A DNA stretch of 64,000 nucleotides from Craspedostauros australis (Eukaryota > Bacillariophyta > Bacillariophyceae > Mastogloiales > Achnanthaceae), in NCBI GenBank assembly GCA_026770025.1, contig JAMXDE010000024.1:186001-250000 (forward strand), written 5' to 3'. Position 1 is the first letter of the stretch. Each line of letters opens with the position of its first letter. The position numbers and the translations under genes are program-made. This document shows positions 1-10,247 of this stretch, in pieces. Under the pieces are notes generated by a model. It ran no database searches and was not told where the DNA came from. It saw nothing but the letters and a program-made list of their open reading frames with translations.

Positions 1-893
1 CACACAGAAACAGACGAAGAGCAGGAGGACCGTGTCGGGTGGTGCGCGAGTGATGTTGTACGCGGGATGATTTGTTCTTCATGTCGTGTCTGGTACGGTT
101 GCAACAAAGCGGGTATGGAGTCATGACACACAGGGCCAACCATACAAAGTAGTAACATGTGCAACGTCAGTAAGAACAGACGGGCTAAATCGAAACGAAC
201 GAAAAAGAACAGCACACACAGAAACAGACGAAGAGCAGGAGGACCGTGTCGGATGGTGCGCGAGTGATGTTGTACGCGGGATGATTTGTTCTTCATGTTG
301 TATTTAGTACGGTTGCAACAAACCGGGTATGGAGTCATGGCGCGCAGGGCCAACCATACAAAGTAGTAACATGTGCAACGTCAGTAAGAACAGACGGGCT
401 AAATCGAAACGAACGAAAAAGAACAGCACACACAGAAACAGACGAAGAGCAGGAGGACCGTGTCGGATGGTGCGCGAGTGATGTTGTACGCGGGATGATT
501 TGTTCCTCATGTTGTATTTAGTACGGTTGCAACAAACCGGGTATGGAGTCATGGCGCGCAGGGCCAACCATACAAAGTAGTAACATGTGCAACGTCAGTA
601 AGAACATACGGGCTAAATCGAAACGAACGAAAAAGAACAGCACACACAGAAACAGACGAAGAGCAGGAGGACCGTGTCGGATGGTGCGCGAGTGATGTTG
701 TACGCGGGATGATTTGTTCTTCATGTCGTGTCTGACATGTGTCTGTGCAGTATTGCTGAAACAAACCGGGCATGGGGTCATGGCGCGCAGGGTCGATCGT
801 GCGAACTTGTCACATGTGCAATGTCAGTAAGAACAGACGGGCTAAATCGAAACGAACGAAAAAGAACAGCACACACAGAAACAGACGAAGACC
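1..893. repeat. 214-bp tandem satellite, about four copies
   Basis: The landmark CACACAGAAACAGACGAAG recurs at 1, 215, 429, 643 and 872, so the period is 214 bp for three steps and 229 bp for the last. The first copies are nearly identical. The last is altered in its middle (about 725-810) and the array breaks down after about 893. The left end lies outside the window. Reading frames through it on both strands only repeat the same short peptides and are not believable genes. Confidence 0.95.
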
Positions 894-1900
894 GGCAGCG
901 CTTTGTCACATTTATTCGTCCTGTGCGAAATTCGACCGTTACTGTTTCCCTCGGACATTCGCACCGTTGTGTCCATCTCGCCGTCGAATCGTGGAACATG
1001 TTCTCATTTGTACCATTTTTTCTGTGTTGGCCGGACCGAAACAGCGTTTGGACTGCGTCGCCTTTGGCGCATTCGCCCAACATGTTGGTCTGTTTGTACA
1101 TACACTGCAGTTCTGAACGGATTGCTCCCTGTGTCACGATGTGCCAGGAATATTGTGTTGGTTGTGGCAGTTCTGAACAGGCAGTTTCAGAATGAACGGT
1201 TCGAGCAACACCATTGGGGCATTTCTTAGCCCCTTTCTATGCCAATTGACATAATTTTGAGACTATTTTATGCCTTGGTGTCGATTTCGACCAAAAACGG
1301 CATTACTTAGACCCATTCTTGTCGATTGTTGTGCAGCAAGTGACACTATTGGGGCTATCAAAGTCTTTGAAAGTGCCATTTGGGACCAACATGTCGCGTC
1401 TTGGGTTCGCTGCGACGCTATTTAGTGTGGTTGTACACTGCAACGTGGTTCCGAGCCCATTCCTACTAGGTCGTATTCGACCGAACCAACGGACTGTCCG
1501 ATCCTGCTTGGTCTTTTCGTGACATTCCAAGTCACGCGCGAATACTTCCGCGGAATGCGAAACTTCAATGTGTTCAGTTTCATCTCACCATGTGGTATTC
1601 GACCGCGCCAACGGATTGTCCGGTCCTGCTCGGTCTTTTCGCAGCATTCGAAATCATCCACGACCACTGGCGCGGAATGCGTCGCTGCGATGGAATTGAG
1701 CCAGGTTCTGCGCGTACGCATGGCCACGAAGGACGGAATTTGCATCGCGATGGAGCGCACGACCGTGCTGGTTTGTTTTGGCACACCGGAAGAACAGAAG
1801 CAACCAAACACCCAAAGAGCAGCGTCGCAAAACAAGCGTTGCAGTGGTATTGCCTCCCAACGTGTCAAAACAACCCACCCGAACAAATCATTGCTGTCAT
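894..1900. other. Non-genic stretch with a 60-bp direct repeat
   Basis: No gene is recognised. A block containing TATTCGACCG, then CCAACGGA and TGTCCG, then GGTCTTTTCG occurs at about 1471-1530 and again at about 1593-1652, roughly 85 percent alike and 122 bp apart. Short frames on both strands have no recognisable composition or motif. Confidence 0.6.
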
Positions 1901-3187
1901 AAAAACCACGACACTCACCCACACAATCCAACATCAACACATTCGAACATCAGCACATCAGCACATTCGCACATCAACAGACTTGCACATTTGGACATCA
2001 GCACGTCCCTGCACTTGCACATCAAGACACTCTCACATTTGGACATCAGCACATCCTCGCACTTGCACATTTGGACATCAGTGCATCCTTGCACTCGCAC
2101 ATTTGGACATCCTCGCACTCGCACATCAGCACATCCTCGCACTCGCACATTTGAACATCAGTGCATCCTCACACTCGCACATTTGGACATCAGTGCATCC
2201 TCGCACTCGCACATCAGCACATCCTTCCACTCGCACATTTGGACATCAGCACATCCTTGCACTCGCACATTTGGACATCAGCACATCCTTGCACTCGCAC
2301 ATTTGGACATCAGTGCATCCTCGCACTCGCACATTTGGACATCAGTGCATCCTCGCACTTGCACATCAGCACATCCTCACACTTGCACATTTGGACATCA
2401 GTGCATCCTCGCACTCGCACAACAAGACACTTGCACATCAAGACATCAAGACATCAGCACTTCAGCACATCAGCACATCCTTGCACTCGCACATTTGGAC
2501 ATCAGTGCATCCTCGCACTTGCACATCAGCACATCCTCACACTCGCACATTTGGACATCAGTGCATCCTCGCACTTGCACAACAAGACACTTGCACATCA
2601 AGACATCAGCACTTCAGCACATCAGCACATCCTTGCACTTGCACATTTGGACATCAGTGCATCCTTGCACTTGCACATCAGCACATCCTCACACTCGCAC
2701 ATTTGGACATCAGTGCATCCTCGCACTTGCACAACAAGACACTTGCACATCAAGACATCAGCACTTCAGCACATCAGCACATCCTTGCGCTTGCACATTT
2801 GGACATCAGTGCATCCTCGCACTTGCACTCGCACAGCAAGACACTCGCACATTCGGACATCAGCACATTTGCACATCCTCTCATTCGTGCATCAAGACAC
2901 TCTCACATTTGGACATCAACACTTCCTTGCACTCGCACGTCCCCGCACTTGCACATGAGCACACCCTCGCACTCGTGCAAAACAGACTCTCAGATTTGGA
3001 CATCAGCACATCCTCACACTCGCACATCAAGACACTGTCACATTCGGACATCAGCACATCAGCACATCCTCGCACTCGCACATCAACAGACTCTCACGTC
3101 CAGACATCAGCACATTTGGACAGCAACACATCAACAGACTCTCACATTTGGACATCAGCACACTTGCACATCAACACACACCCAACA
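1900..3187. repeat. CA-rich minisatellite abutting a gene start
   Basis: About 1.3 kb of 24- and 32-bp units built from CACATTTGGACATCAG, TGCATCCTCGCACTCG and CACATCAGCACATCC. Units group into a higher-order repeat: AACAAGACACTTGCACATCA recurs at 2421, 2581 and 2733, that is every 152-160 bp. The array ends within a few bases of the ATG at 3188. No forward frame has a stop for more than a kilobase, because the unit lacks TAA/TAG/TGA. The frame in phase with the downstream gene is open from 1778. I read it as non-coding upstream DNA or 5' UTR rather than protein. Confidence 0.9.
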
Positions 3188-6100
3188 ATGGTTGGCTCGG
3201 AAGCCCGTTTCTACAAAAATGGCCCCGATGCTAAGGAGCTGATCAAGGCGTTCTTGGCCGATCCAACAAAATGGCACTGGGAGGCAACGCCTCTGCGTCT
3301 TCATCACCCTTTCTTGGTCAAGTACGATGCCAAGAAGTTTGTTCGGACGCTACGCGAATTCAAACGAGCACTGGTGAAGAAGTCTTTGTTTCATCGTGAG
3401 TATCACATGCCCAGTGACATTGCCAACTTTTCATCCTGAGCATCTCTGCTTTCAACCAGGTTACTTCTCATCTGTGTTCTTATCTCTTTCCTATGACACC
3501 AACCTTTGGCCTTCATCTCTTCATCGTTTCATCCAGAGGACGGCACACCACACAAGGTTTCAATCCAGAAGCTAGGTGCCAACCTCCGTCCTCTTGATGA
3601 ACCTGAAGCTGACGACTCTGTGCTAGAAACCTCCAACCATAACTCCAACACCGCCAACCGGAACAACACCAACACCATCAACAACAGCAGGTCAGCTGTG
3701 AGCAGACGAATCACACGGAGAAGCACACATGACAAATCTGACAAACATGGCACCACTACCCCCAGTCAAACCAATGACACAGATGGGAGTAACAACAGTG
3801 CATGGGCTGAAGACGATGATGCATCCGATGATGTTGAAGAAACCAATTCTGAGGATGACATCGACTACCTTGGGATGGGCAACACAGCAGTCCAAAACCA
3901 ATCTTCAAGCCGCCCTCTGGACCCCATCACTGCAAGATTTGGCACCTTTTTTGAGCTATCAGAGCCCCAACGAGTTGCCAAGTTTCGGAAGCTGAGCCGC
4001 ACCATCGAGGTCTTTCACACAACTCAAGTGTGGAGGCCTCGTGGTGAACGATATCGCATGGTTGGGGTCGACTTCCACCTGCCTGCATGTACTACAAGGA
4101 ATGACGCAACCGTGACCATCGAAAGTCGGAAGGTGGGCGGAGTACCTCGGATGTTCCTGGTGCTGCTGTACAAGCCACCAACAGCTTTCGGTCAAGATGG
4201 AAGCATCGTGGACATTCTAATCGACAAGTTGGGCCATCCATTCTCTGATGCAGGACAGAAACGTGCTGCCCATGTGCAGCAGTTTCGGAATGAAGACTTT
4301 GCGGAGTCATTCCGATCGGAAATGCTTGTGCCCATGCCATTTCCTATTGACACCATCTTCTGTGACACACCATGCCGAAGATTGGGAGGAGTGGTCTGGC
4401 TACGTCATGCTGTGAAGGACAATGATGGCGCCACTCACAACATCCTCACAATAACGGTACGTTTGAAGGAAGCAACCAACGTGGGTGTGACCCGGCACTT
4501 TTCTGTATGCCATGGTCTCGGCTTTGCAGATGGTGATGGAAGCCATCCGGGTGTCCGTGGTGAAGTCACTAACACACAAAGTTGCACCACTGACATCACC
4601 ACCCACAATATCAACAACACATTGACAAGCACGGTGAGCAAGACAGTGGACACCACAGGAAATGCTGCTGGCTACAGCACAACACCTGCAATACCCACGC
4701 CCACCACCAAGCCAGGAGGCCACAGCCACATCCCAGCAGCACAAAGCCTTGCAAGCAACAAGACCGGACCACTACCATCAGCAACGCCGCCAAGGCTGCA
4801 CAGCCAACAAGCCACGCCCAGGGTTTCTGCAATCAGTCATCAGCCAGCAACCCGGACTGCCACTGACGACACCATGTCGGTATTTACGGACAGTACCGAC
4901 ATAATACGAGACCGTATTGAGATCAAGCGGGTAGCACTTGAGATGATGGAGGCTGAGCTGGCTCTCAAGGTGGAGGAAAAGCGCATAATCCGGGCACGGG
5001 AGGACGCCTTGCAACAGAGACCCAGGCTGTTGGCAGACAACAATGAAGCAAGTGGACCAAGAAAGAAGCCCCGCCTTGCCATCGAAGTGGCCCCAGCAGG
5101 TGGCCCCAACATCAATGTGAACGTCTCTCAAAATGCCAACAGATGGTGGGAGCATGAGGATATCTCCCTCGATGCGGCATTGGTTGATGCTGCTGGCCAC
5201 TTGGCAAGCAGATCAGGTGGTGAAGATCCAGCAGCAGCAAGTGCGAGAGCCAGTGCAGACCAGAACACACACCGTCGCCCTGCTATGGACGAAAGAAGCC
5301 AGAGCAGTCGCATTCACCCATCGCTCGAACGGATCCTACCAGCCCAGGCAGGCGGTGCACAGCAAACAACGCGAACAGATGCCCGAACGGAGACACAGAC
5401 AATGCCACCACCACAATCACCAGCAGCCAGACGTTCAGAAGTCTTGGACAGTGGAGGAGGACGGGCATGGCCAGACGAGATGGCAACAGCAGGATCGCCC
5501 CAACGGATCCTGCCATCCCAGGCAGGCGGTGTGCAGCATACAACACGAACAGATGCCCGAACAGAGACACAGACAATGTCACCACCACAATCACCAGCAG
5601 CCAGACGTTCGGAAGTCTTGGACAGTGGAGGAGGACGGGCATGGCCAGACGAGATGGCAACAGCAGGATCGCCCCAACGGATCCTGCCATCCCAGGCAGG
5701 CGGTGTGCAGCATACAACACGAACAGATGCCCGAACAGAGACACAGACAATGCCACCACCACAATCACCAGCAGCCAGACGTTCGGAAGTCTTGGACAGT
5801 GGAGGAGGACGGGCATGGCCAGACGAGATGGCAACAGCAGGATCACCTCGACGGATCCTACCAGCCCAGGCAGGCGGTGCACAGCAAACAACACGAACAG
5901 ATGCCCGAACGGAGATGCAGACAATGACACCACCACAATCACCAGCAGCCAGACGTTCAGAAGTCTTGGACAGTGGAGGAGAACGGGCATCAGAAGAGGT
6001 GATTGCTGTAGTGGGATCGCCCCAACGGATCCTACCAGCCCAGGCAGGCGGTGAGCTGCAAACAACACGAACAGATGCCCGAACGGAGATGCAGACAATG

Positions 6101-6607
6101 CCACCACCACAATCACCAGCAGCCAGACGTTCCAAAGTCTCAGAAATTGGAAGAATAAGGGCATGGCCAGACGAGATGGCAACAGCAGGATCACCCCAAC
6201 GGATCCTGCCATCCCAGGCAGGCGGTGTGCAGCATACAACACGAACAGATGCCCAAACGGAGGTGGTGATCTTGCCATCACCGGTGTCAACAAGAGGAGC
6301 CGAAACAGGTGGAGTCCAGATGCCATCGCCAAGTGCAACTTTGGCATCAACTGAATCAGTCCCAAAAGATGATGCAAGAGGAGAGACAACAGAAGGAAGT
6401 ATCCAACAGCCGCCGCAGGTTGCAACAGTACCAACAACAACGGCGGAAGCAACCACGAATAATCCCACAATGGCAGAACAAGCAATAGGAGACCAACAAT
6501 CAGAGCACCAGCATAATGACAAAGAGAAAGCACGAAGAAAGCCGACTACTACTGGGATGACGACCCGTGGGAGGGCTGCACGACAGAGCCGTGGTGATGC
6601 AACTTAA
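3188..6607 (+). CDS. Two-exon repeat protein with N-terminal helical domain, lineage-specific family
   Basis: Function unknown. Exons are 3188-3395 and 3537-6607, with a 141-bp GTGAGT...CAG intron in phase 1; the joined protein is 1092 residues. Exon 1 encodes a compact, basic, Trp/Phe-containing helical domain (about 1-69) that could bind DNA; this is a guess. Then come an Asn/Thr-rich and acidic linker (about 80-190), a globular domain without known motif (about 200-390), a charged coiled coil (about 527-560), and six 58-residue repeats (about 668-980) rich in Pro, Gln, Thr and Arg. The ATG at 3188 is chosen because the minisatellite ends there, although the frame is open further upstream. 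The gene at 10248 shares the layout and the phase-1 intron after the first domain, so the two look like distant paralogues. Confidence 0.7.
5330..6264 (+). repeat. 174-bp coding tandem repeat (58 residues), six copies
   Basis: Unit starts fall at 5330, 5504, 5678, 5852, 6026 and 6200, exactly 174 bp apart, so the reading frame is kept. Units 2 and 3 are almost identical. Units 4-6 carry substitutions, and the last is truncated near 6264. Each encodes RILP-[AS]-QAGG, then TTRTDA-[RQ]-TE. Near identity of neighbouring copies suggests recent unequal exchange. Confidence 0.95.
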
Positions 6608-7441
6608 CCGCCTCAGCAAGGCAAAGAAGAATACCATAAATAGTGGGGTCAGAATGTACAATGTTTGCTTGTTGTAACTAGACGAATCCTGCTGATGGAA
6701 TGCAACAAGTGAACTGGCAAGAGAGTCGCAACAACGTCCGCAACCCCCCTTGGAAGAGAGGGGAACATGCTGGCTCTGTAGCTGTCGAATGTGTACGATG
6801 GCATGAAGAGGCGAAGGATCTGTGGACCAGAATGAAAAAAGCCAAAAAACAACAAGATGCAGTCCGTACACAACATGAGAATCACAAGAAAAACCCCAAG
6901 TTGTTTTTGAAAATACGCAAGAATGTTTCGCCATTTGGTGGCCCGCATCCCTTTTTGACCTTCGTTTTCCTTCGTCGCAATTTGAAAAAAACGACGTTTT
7001 CCCTTCCCCCCCCATGCACACTCTCCACGCTTCCACATTGGCTTCTTGGTCGTACTATTGCAACGCCTCCTGATGTGTTGCTCTCCGTGAGCAAGGGCAA
7101 CCGCAAATTCTTACACTGTGCAGACTACTATACGGTGATTCAGCATCCTCGCTATCTGCACCACCGATGATGGACATTGAGAGATCGGAGAATGAAGGAC
7201 AACTTCCTTCACTCTTTCTGATCCATTGTTGGTCTTTGTGGTCATCTTTCTGGGAGCCATGGTAATATAGATAATTTCCCTCAGGTCTAAAAACAAAGAC
7301 CCAACGGGATTCATTCGAATTGGCAACCACACAAACAAAAAATGACGACAACGACAGGCAAAATGGGTCTCCTGCGCGATGCATTGTTCATGCGTGTACA
7401 ACCAATTACTCTGCTCTGCTCTACTTGCTTAGTCTGTCTCT
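6608..7441. other. Intergenic, no gene seen
   Basis: Lies between a plus-strand gene and a minus-strand transposase, so the two converge here. It holds short A- and C-runs (around 6980-7015) and no convincing frame. It should contain both 3' ends; I see no clear boundary of the transposon. Confidence 0.5.
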
Positions 7442-8585
7442 CTAGTAACTGACTTGGAAAGGCTGGAAGAAGCCTTCATCAATGGACAGCTGTGTGATCA
7501 TGGCAACCACCTTGAACACTGTCTTGTGAAGCTTCATGTTGTGGCGAAATGGTTCATACAAGATCTTCCATTTCTTGAAGAGACGATTGATGGTTTCGTG
7601 TCTTGCTCTTGCTTGCTTCTTGCCATCCCTGTCTGCGTGAGTAACGTAGTCCTTTGGTTTGCGTACGAGAGGGCCGCCGTACCCTCCGTCCGCTTCCACC
7701 ATTTCACCAGGAGCAAGTTTCCCCGCGAGCGAACGGTTGAAGATCTTTTGGTCAGGCCATTCACCACAAGGGAATGGACCATGGCACCAAACGATGTCAC
7801 CAGTTTGAATGCAAATCGCCACCTCGTACCGCAGACCAGCGCCCTTGTATTTGTGACTGTACCACTTCTTCGAAAAGGGCTGAGGTTCGAGGATGCGAAA
7901 GTCAGTCCCATCCACCGTGACTTTGCACGTTCGCTGTTTGTCATTCTTCAAGCGATTCCTCCATTTAATCTGTTGTACAAATTAGCGACAGCATAAGTAT
8001 TCAAAAAAGGTGATGTGAGTCGTTGTTATGTAAGTGTTATCATGAGATGTATCAATCGGAAGGGTGTTCTTCACTTACCACGCCTTTGTATCCCTTCTGA
8101 ATTTCATCCATGAGAAGCCAAATCCACTTCTTAAGCGTTTTGGGGTCTGCAGACATTTTCGATGACAGCGCAAGAACACAATCGTAGTGTCGCAAGAAGT
8201 ACAAGGTCCAATACAAATGCTTGGGATGACATTTCGGGACACCACGAGCATAGCTCCACATAACTAGGCACATGCGTGGAGAAAGCCCGTACAGAGAGAT
8301 AAATTTTGTTTGTGTTGCTGGTTTCACTGGGTCATAGGACGCATTATGCCCCACAATGTCCAATCCAATTCTGGTTATGTCTTTCAAGTCGTAGCGCTTT
8401 GATTGATTGTTCCGCAAGTGCGCCGCGTCACAGTCAAAAGCAGCAGAGTGCAGCATTGTGCGGCAGACAACAAAGGGTTCGTGTGAGGTCGTGTTTCGGG
8501 TCGCTGCGCTTTGCCTCGGTCCATCAAGCTCCGCACAGGACATCACGTCGCCACACAAACAAACACCCATCACAAAACTCACCAT
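7442..8585 (-). CDS. DDE superfamily (Harbinger/IS5-like) transposase
   Basis: A DDE endonuclease that would cut and join transposon ends. Read on the minus strand, exon 1 is 8585-8079 and exon 2 is 7969-7442. They are joined by a 109-bp GTAAGT...CAG intron in phase 0, giving about 344 residues. The catalytic triad seems complete: Asp in VDGTDF, Asp in VEADGGYGG, and Glu in RHETINRLFKKWKIL, the pattern of the DDE_Tnp_4 family. The N-terminal part (KRYDLKDITRIG onward) fits the helical region that precedes this domain in protist 'plant transposon' proteins. The start is uncertain: ATG at 8585 is followed at once by GTGAGT, so a further upstream exon is possible. No stop interrupts the catalytic region, so it may be a young insertion or a domesticated gene. 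Confidence 0.75.
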
Positions 8586-9490
8586 GATGCTTGTTGCAAG
8601 CGATGGTGCTTTTTGTTCGATCAGTTGGTCTGCGGCTCGTTGCTGCAACTGCACTGCTGTTGCCTCCTCCTTTTACTGTTGTTGTTTATACTGATGCTAC
8701 TGATGGAGTTGATGTCACTGTGGATGGTACTGTGATGTTGATGCTATCTAACTGTTGTGGTAATGATGCAATGAGCACGGTCAACACCGACGCTGCTGTT
8801 GGAGTGTGCTTGGATTGATGTTGTTGCAAGCTTGCCTGGTGACCCACTGTGCTTGTACGTATCGTGGATCTGGCTGCTGCTGACGTGATACAGTTGCAGA
8901 CAATGGTTGCCGCGTTGTCATCTCTTTTGCTCTGTTGGCTCTGATCGGTTGATTGGCCGAGCAGCTCACGATCATCACATGTGACTACGAGTACTCGCTG
9001 TATTCTACTCTGATCTGCGATACCGTATTGGCGAGCCAACATCGCTGGGCTAGAGCACAGCATACATTCAGGGATAACTACCATGTCGCCACATGCGGCA
9101 GCAACACAACAACGAACAGCTGCGACTGTACCGAACAAGCACTCTCCTCTTGCCATGCCTGTCCACACGAATTCGCAGCCTCCCACGGACAGTTGCAACT
9201 ACTATTATTCAAATTGAAACAGAATACAACTATACATACATGCAGAAGAGCATTTGTACAAGTGCTGTTGTTGCAAGCATGCTTGTGTGCCAGGTCTCAC
9301 AGTGTGTGGGATGTCCTGCATGGTGCTGTACTGATGGTTCAGCTGGATTGTGCTTTGCGCAGCATCGGGTGTTGCGAGCGGTGGGTTTTCGGGTGGGCCA
9401 CATCAAAATGTGGCGTGGATTTGTTGTTGTTTGTGATTTGATGGATTTGTCTCACATGGACAACTGAGAGGAGGCATGCGAAGGAATCGA
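8586..9490. other. Upstream flank of the transposase, no firm gene
   Basis: CTG- and GTT-rich sequence. A minus-strand frame (9198-8686) is Gln/Ser-rich and could include an upstream transposase exon or leader, but nothing in it is recognisable. Confidence 0.4.
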
Positions 9491-9498
9491 GTCATCCA

Positions 9499-9640
9499 CA
9501 TGGGAAAACTAGCCAGCCGCGTGGGAAAACGAGCCAGCCGCATGGGAGAACGGGCTTGCTCCATGGGAAAACGAATCGATTCCATGGGAAATCAAGGCTG
9601 TCGCATGGGAAATCGAGGCTGTCGCGTGGGAATTTTGATG
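9499..9640 (+). repeat. 21-bp tandem repeat with CATGGGAAA core
   Basis: Seven consecutive 21-bp units begin at 9499, 9520, 9541, 9562, 9583, 9604 and 9625. Each starts CATGGGAAA or CGTGGGAAA, followed by a variable 12-bp tail. An isolated copy lies near 9711. Copies in the opposite orientation (TTCCCATG or TTTCCCA) follow at about 9646-9880. Confidence 0.9.
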
Positions 9641-10247
9641 CATTGTTTCCCACGGAGTCCAAGACAATCGATCGTATAAACTGTACTGCCAGCTACGTAC
9701 GTCTCAAACACATGGGAAAACGGAACGCTGCGCTCCCATGGGAACACAGAAATATACCATGCATGAAGACAAATTTCCCATGAAACGTTATTTTTTCCAT
9801 GGAACGTTACTATTTCCCATGCGACACTTCTCATTTGGCATGCGTGTCCACATTTTCCCAAACTCACATTTTGCTTCCCACAGCCCACCCATCCGTCGGC
9901 GCGCGGGGAAAACTGCCGATGGACGCATCGATGAATGCCAATCTTGGCCTTGAATAGTGTGTGTAGATGTACCAACTGAATTGTTGATCGTGTTGCTCAC
10001 TCGTAGTCTGCCTGGTATCCAAAGTAGGCATCCTGCAGTTTGTATCTGGAAGTGACAGTTGCCGTTGATCGCTGTTTTGAATTAGTTGACAGGACTGCGG
10101 TTTGAAACAAATGAGCAGCAATGACAGCAGCTGATGTGGAGCGCGGCTGATTTGGACAGCACTGCCATCTGAGGATTGTCTTGTGTTGCCACTGCGTGTG
10201 AGCAGAGCAAAGGTGTAGGCAAGTTGCAAGCCTCACATTTCGAGATC

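Noticed and set aside
1900-3187. CRISPR-like appearance of short repeats
   Set aside because: Units are contiguous with no unique spacers, and the window is eukaryotic.
1590-3242. Long plus-strand frames through the minisatellite in all three phases
   Set aside because: All frames are open because the unit lacks stops, and none gives a plausible protein. Only the in-phase extension into the gene at 3188 is kept, as a finding.
5283-6533. Two ~400-residue minus-strand frames
   Set aside because: Open only because the 174-bp coding repeat lacks stops in those frames.
8686-9198. Minus-strand Gln/Ser-rich frame upstream of the transposase
   Set aside because: No motif and no convincing splice into the transposase exon.
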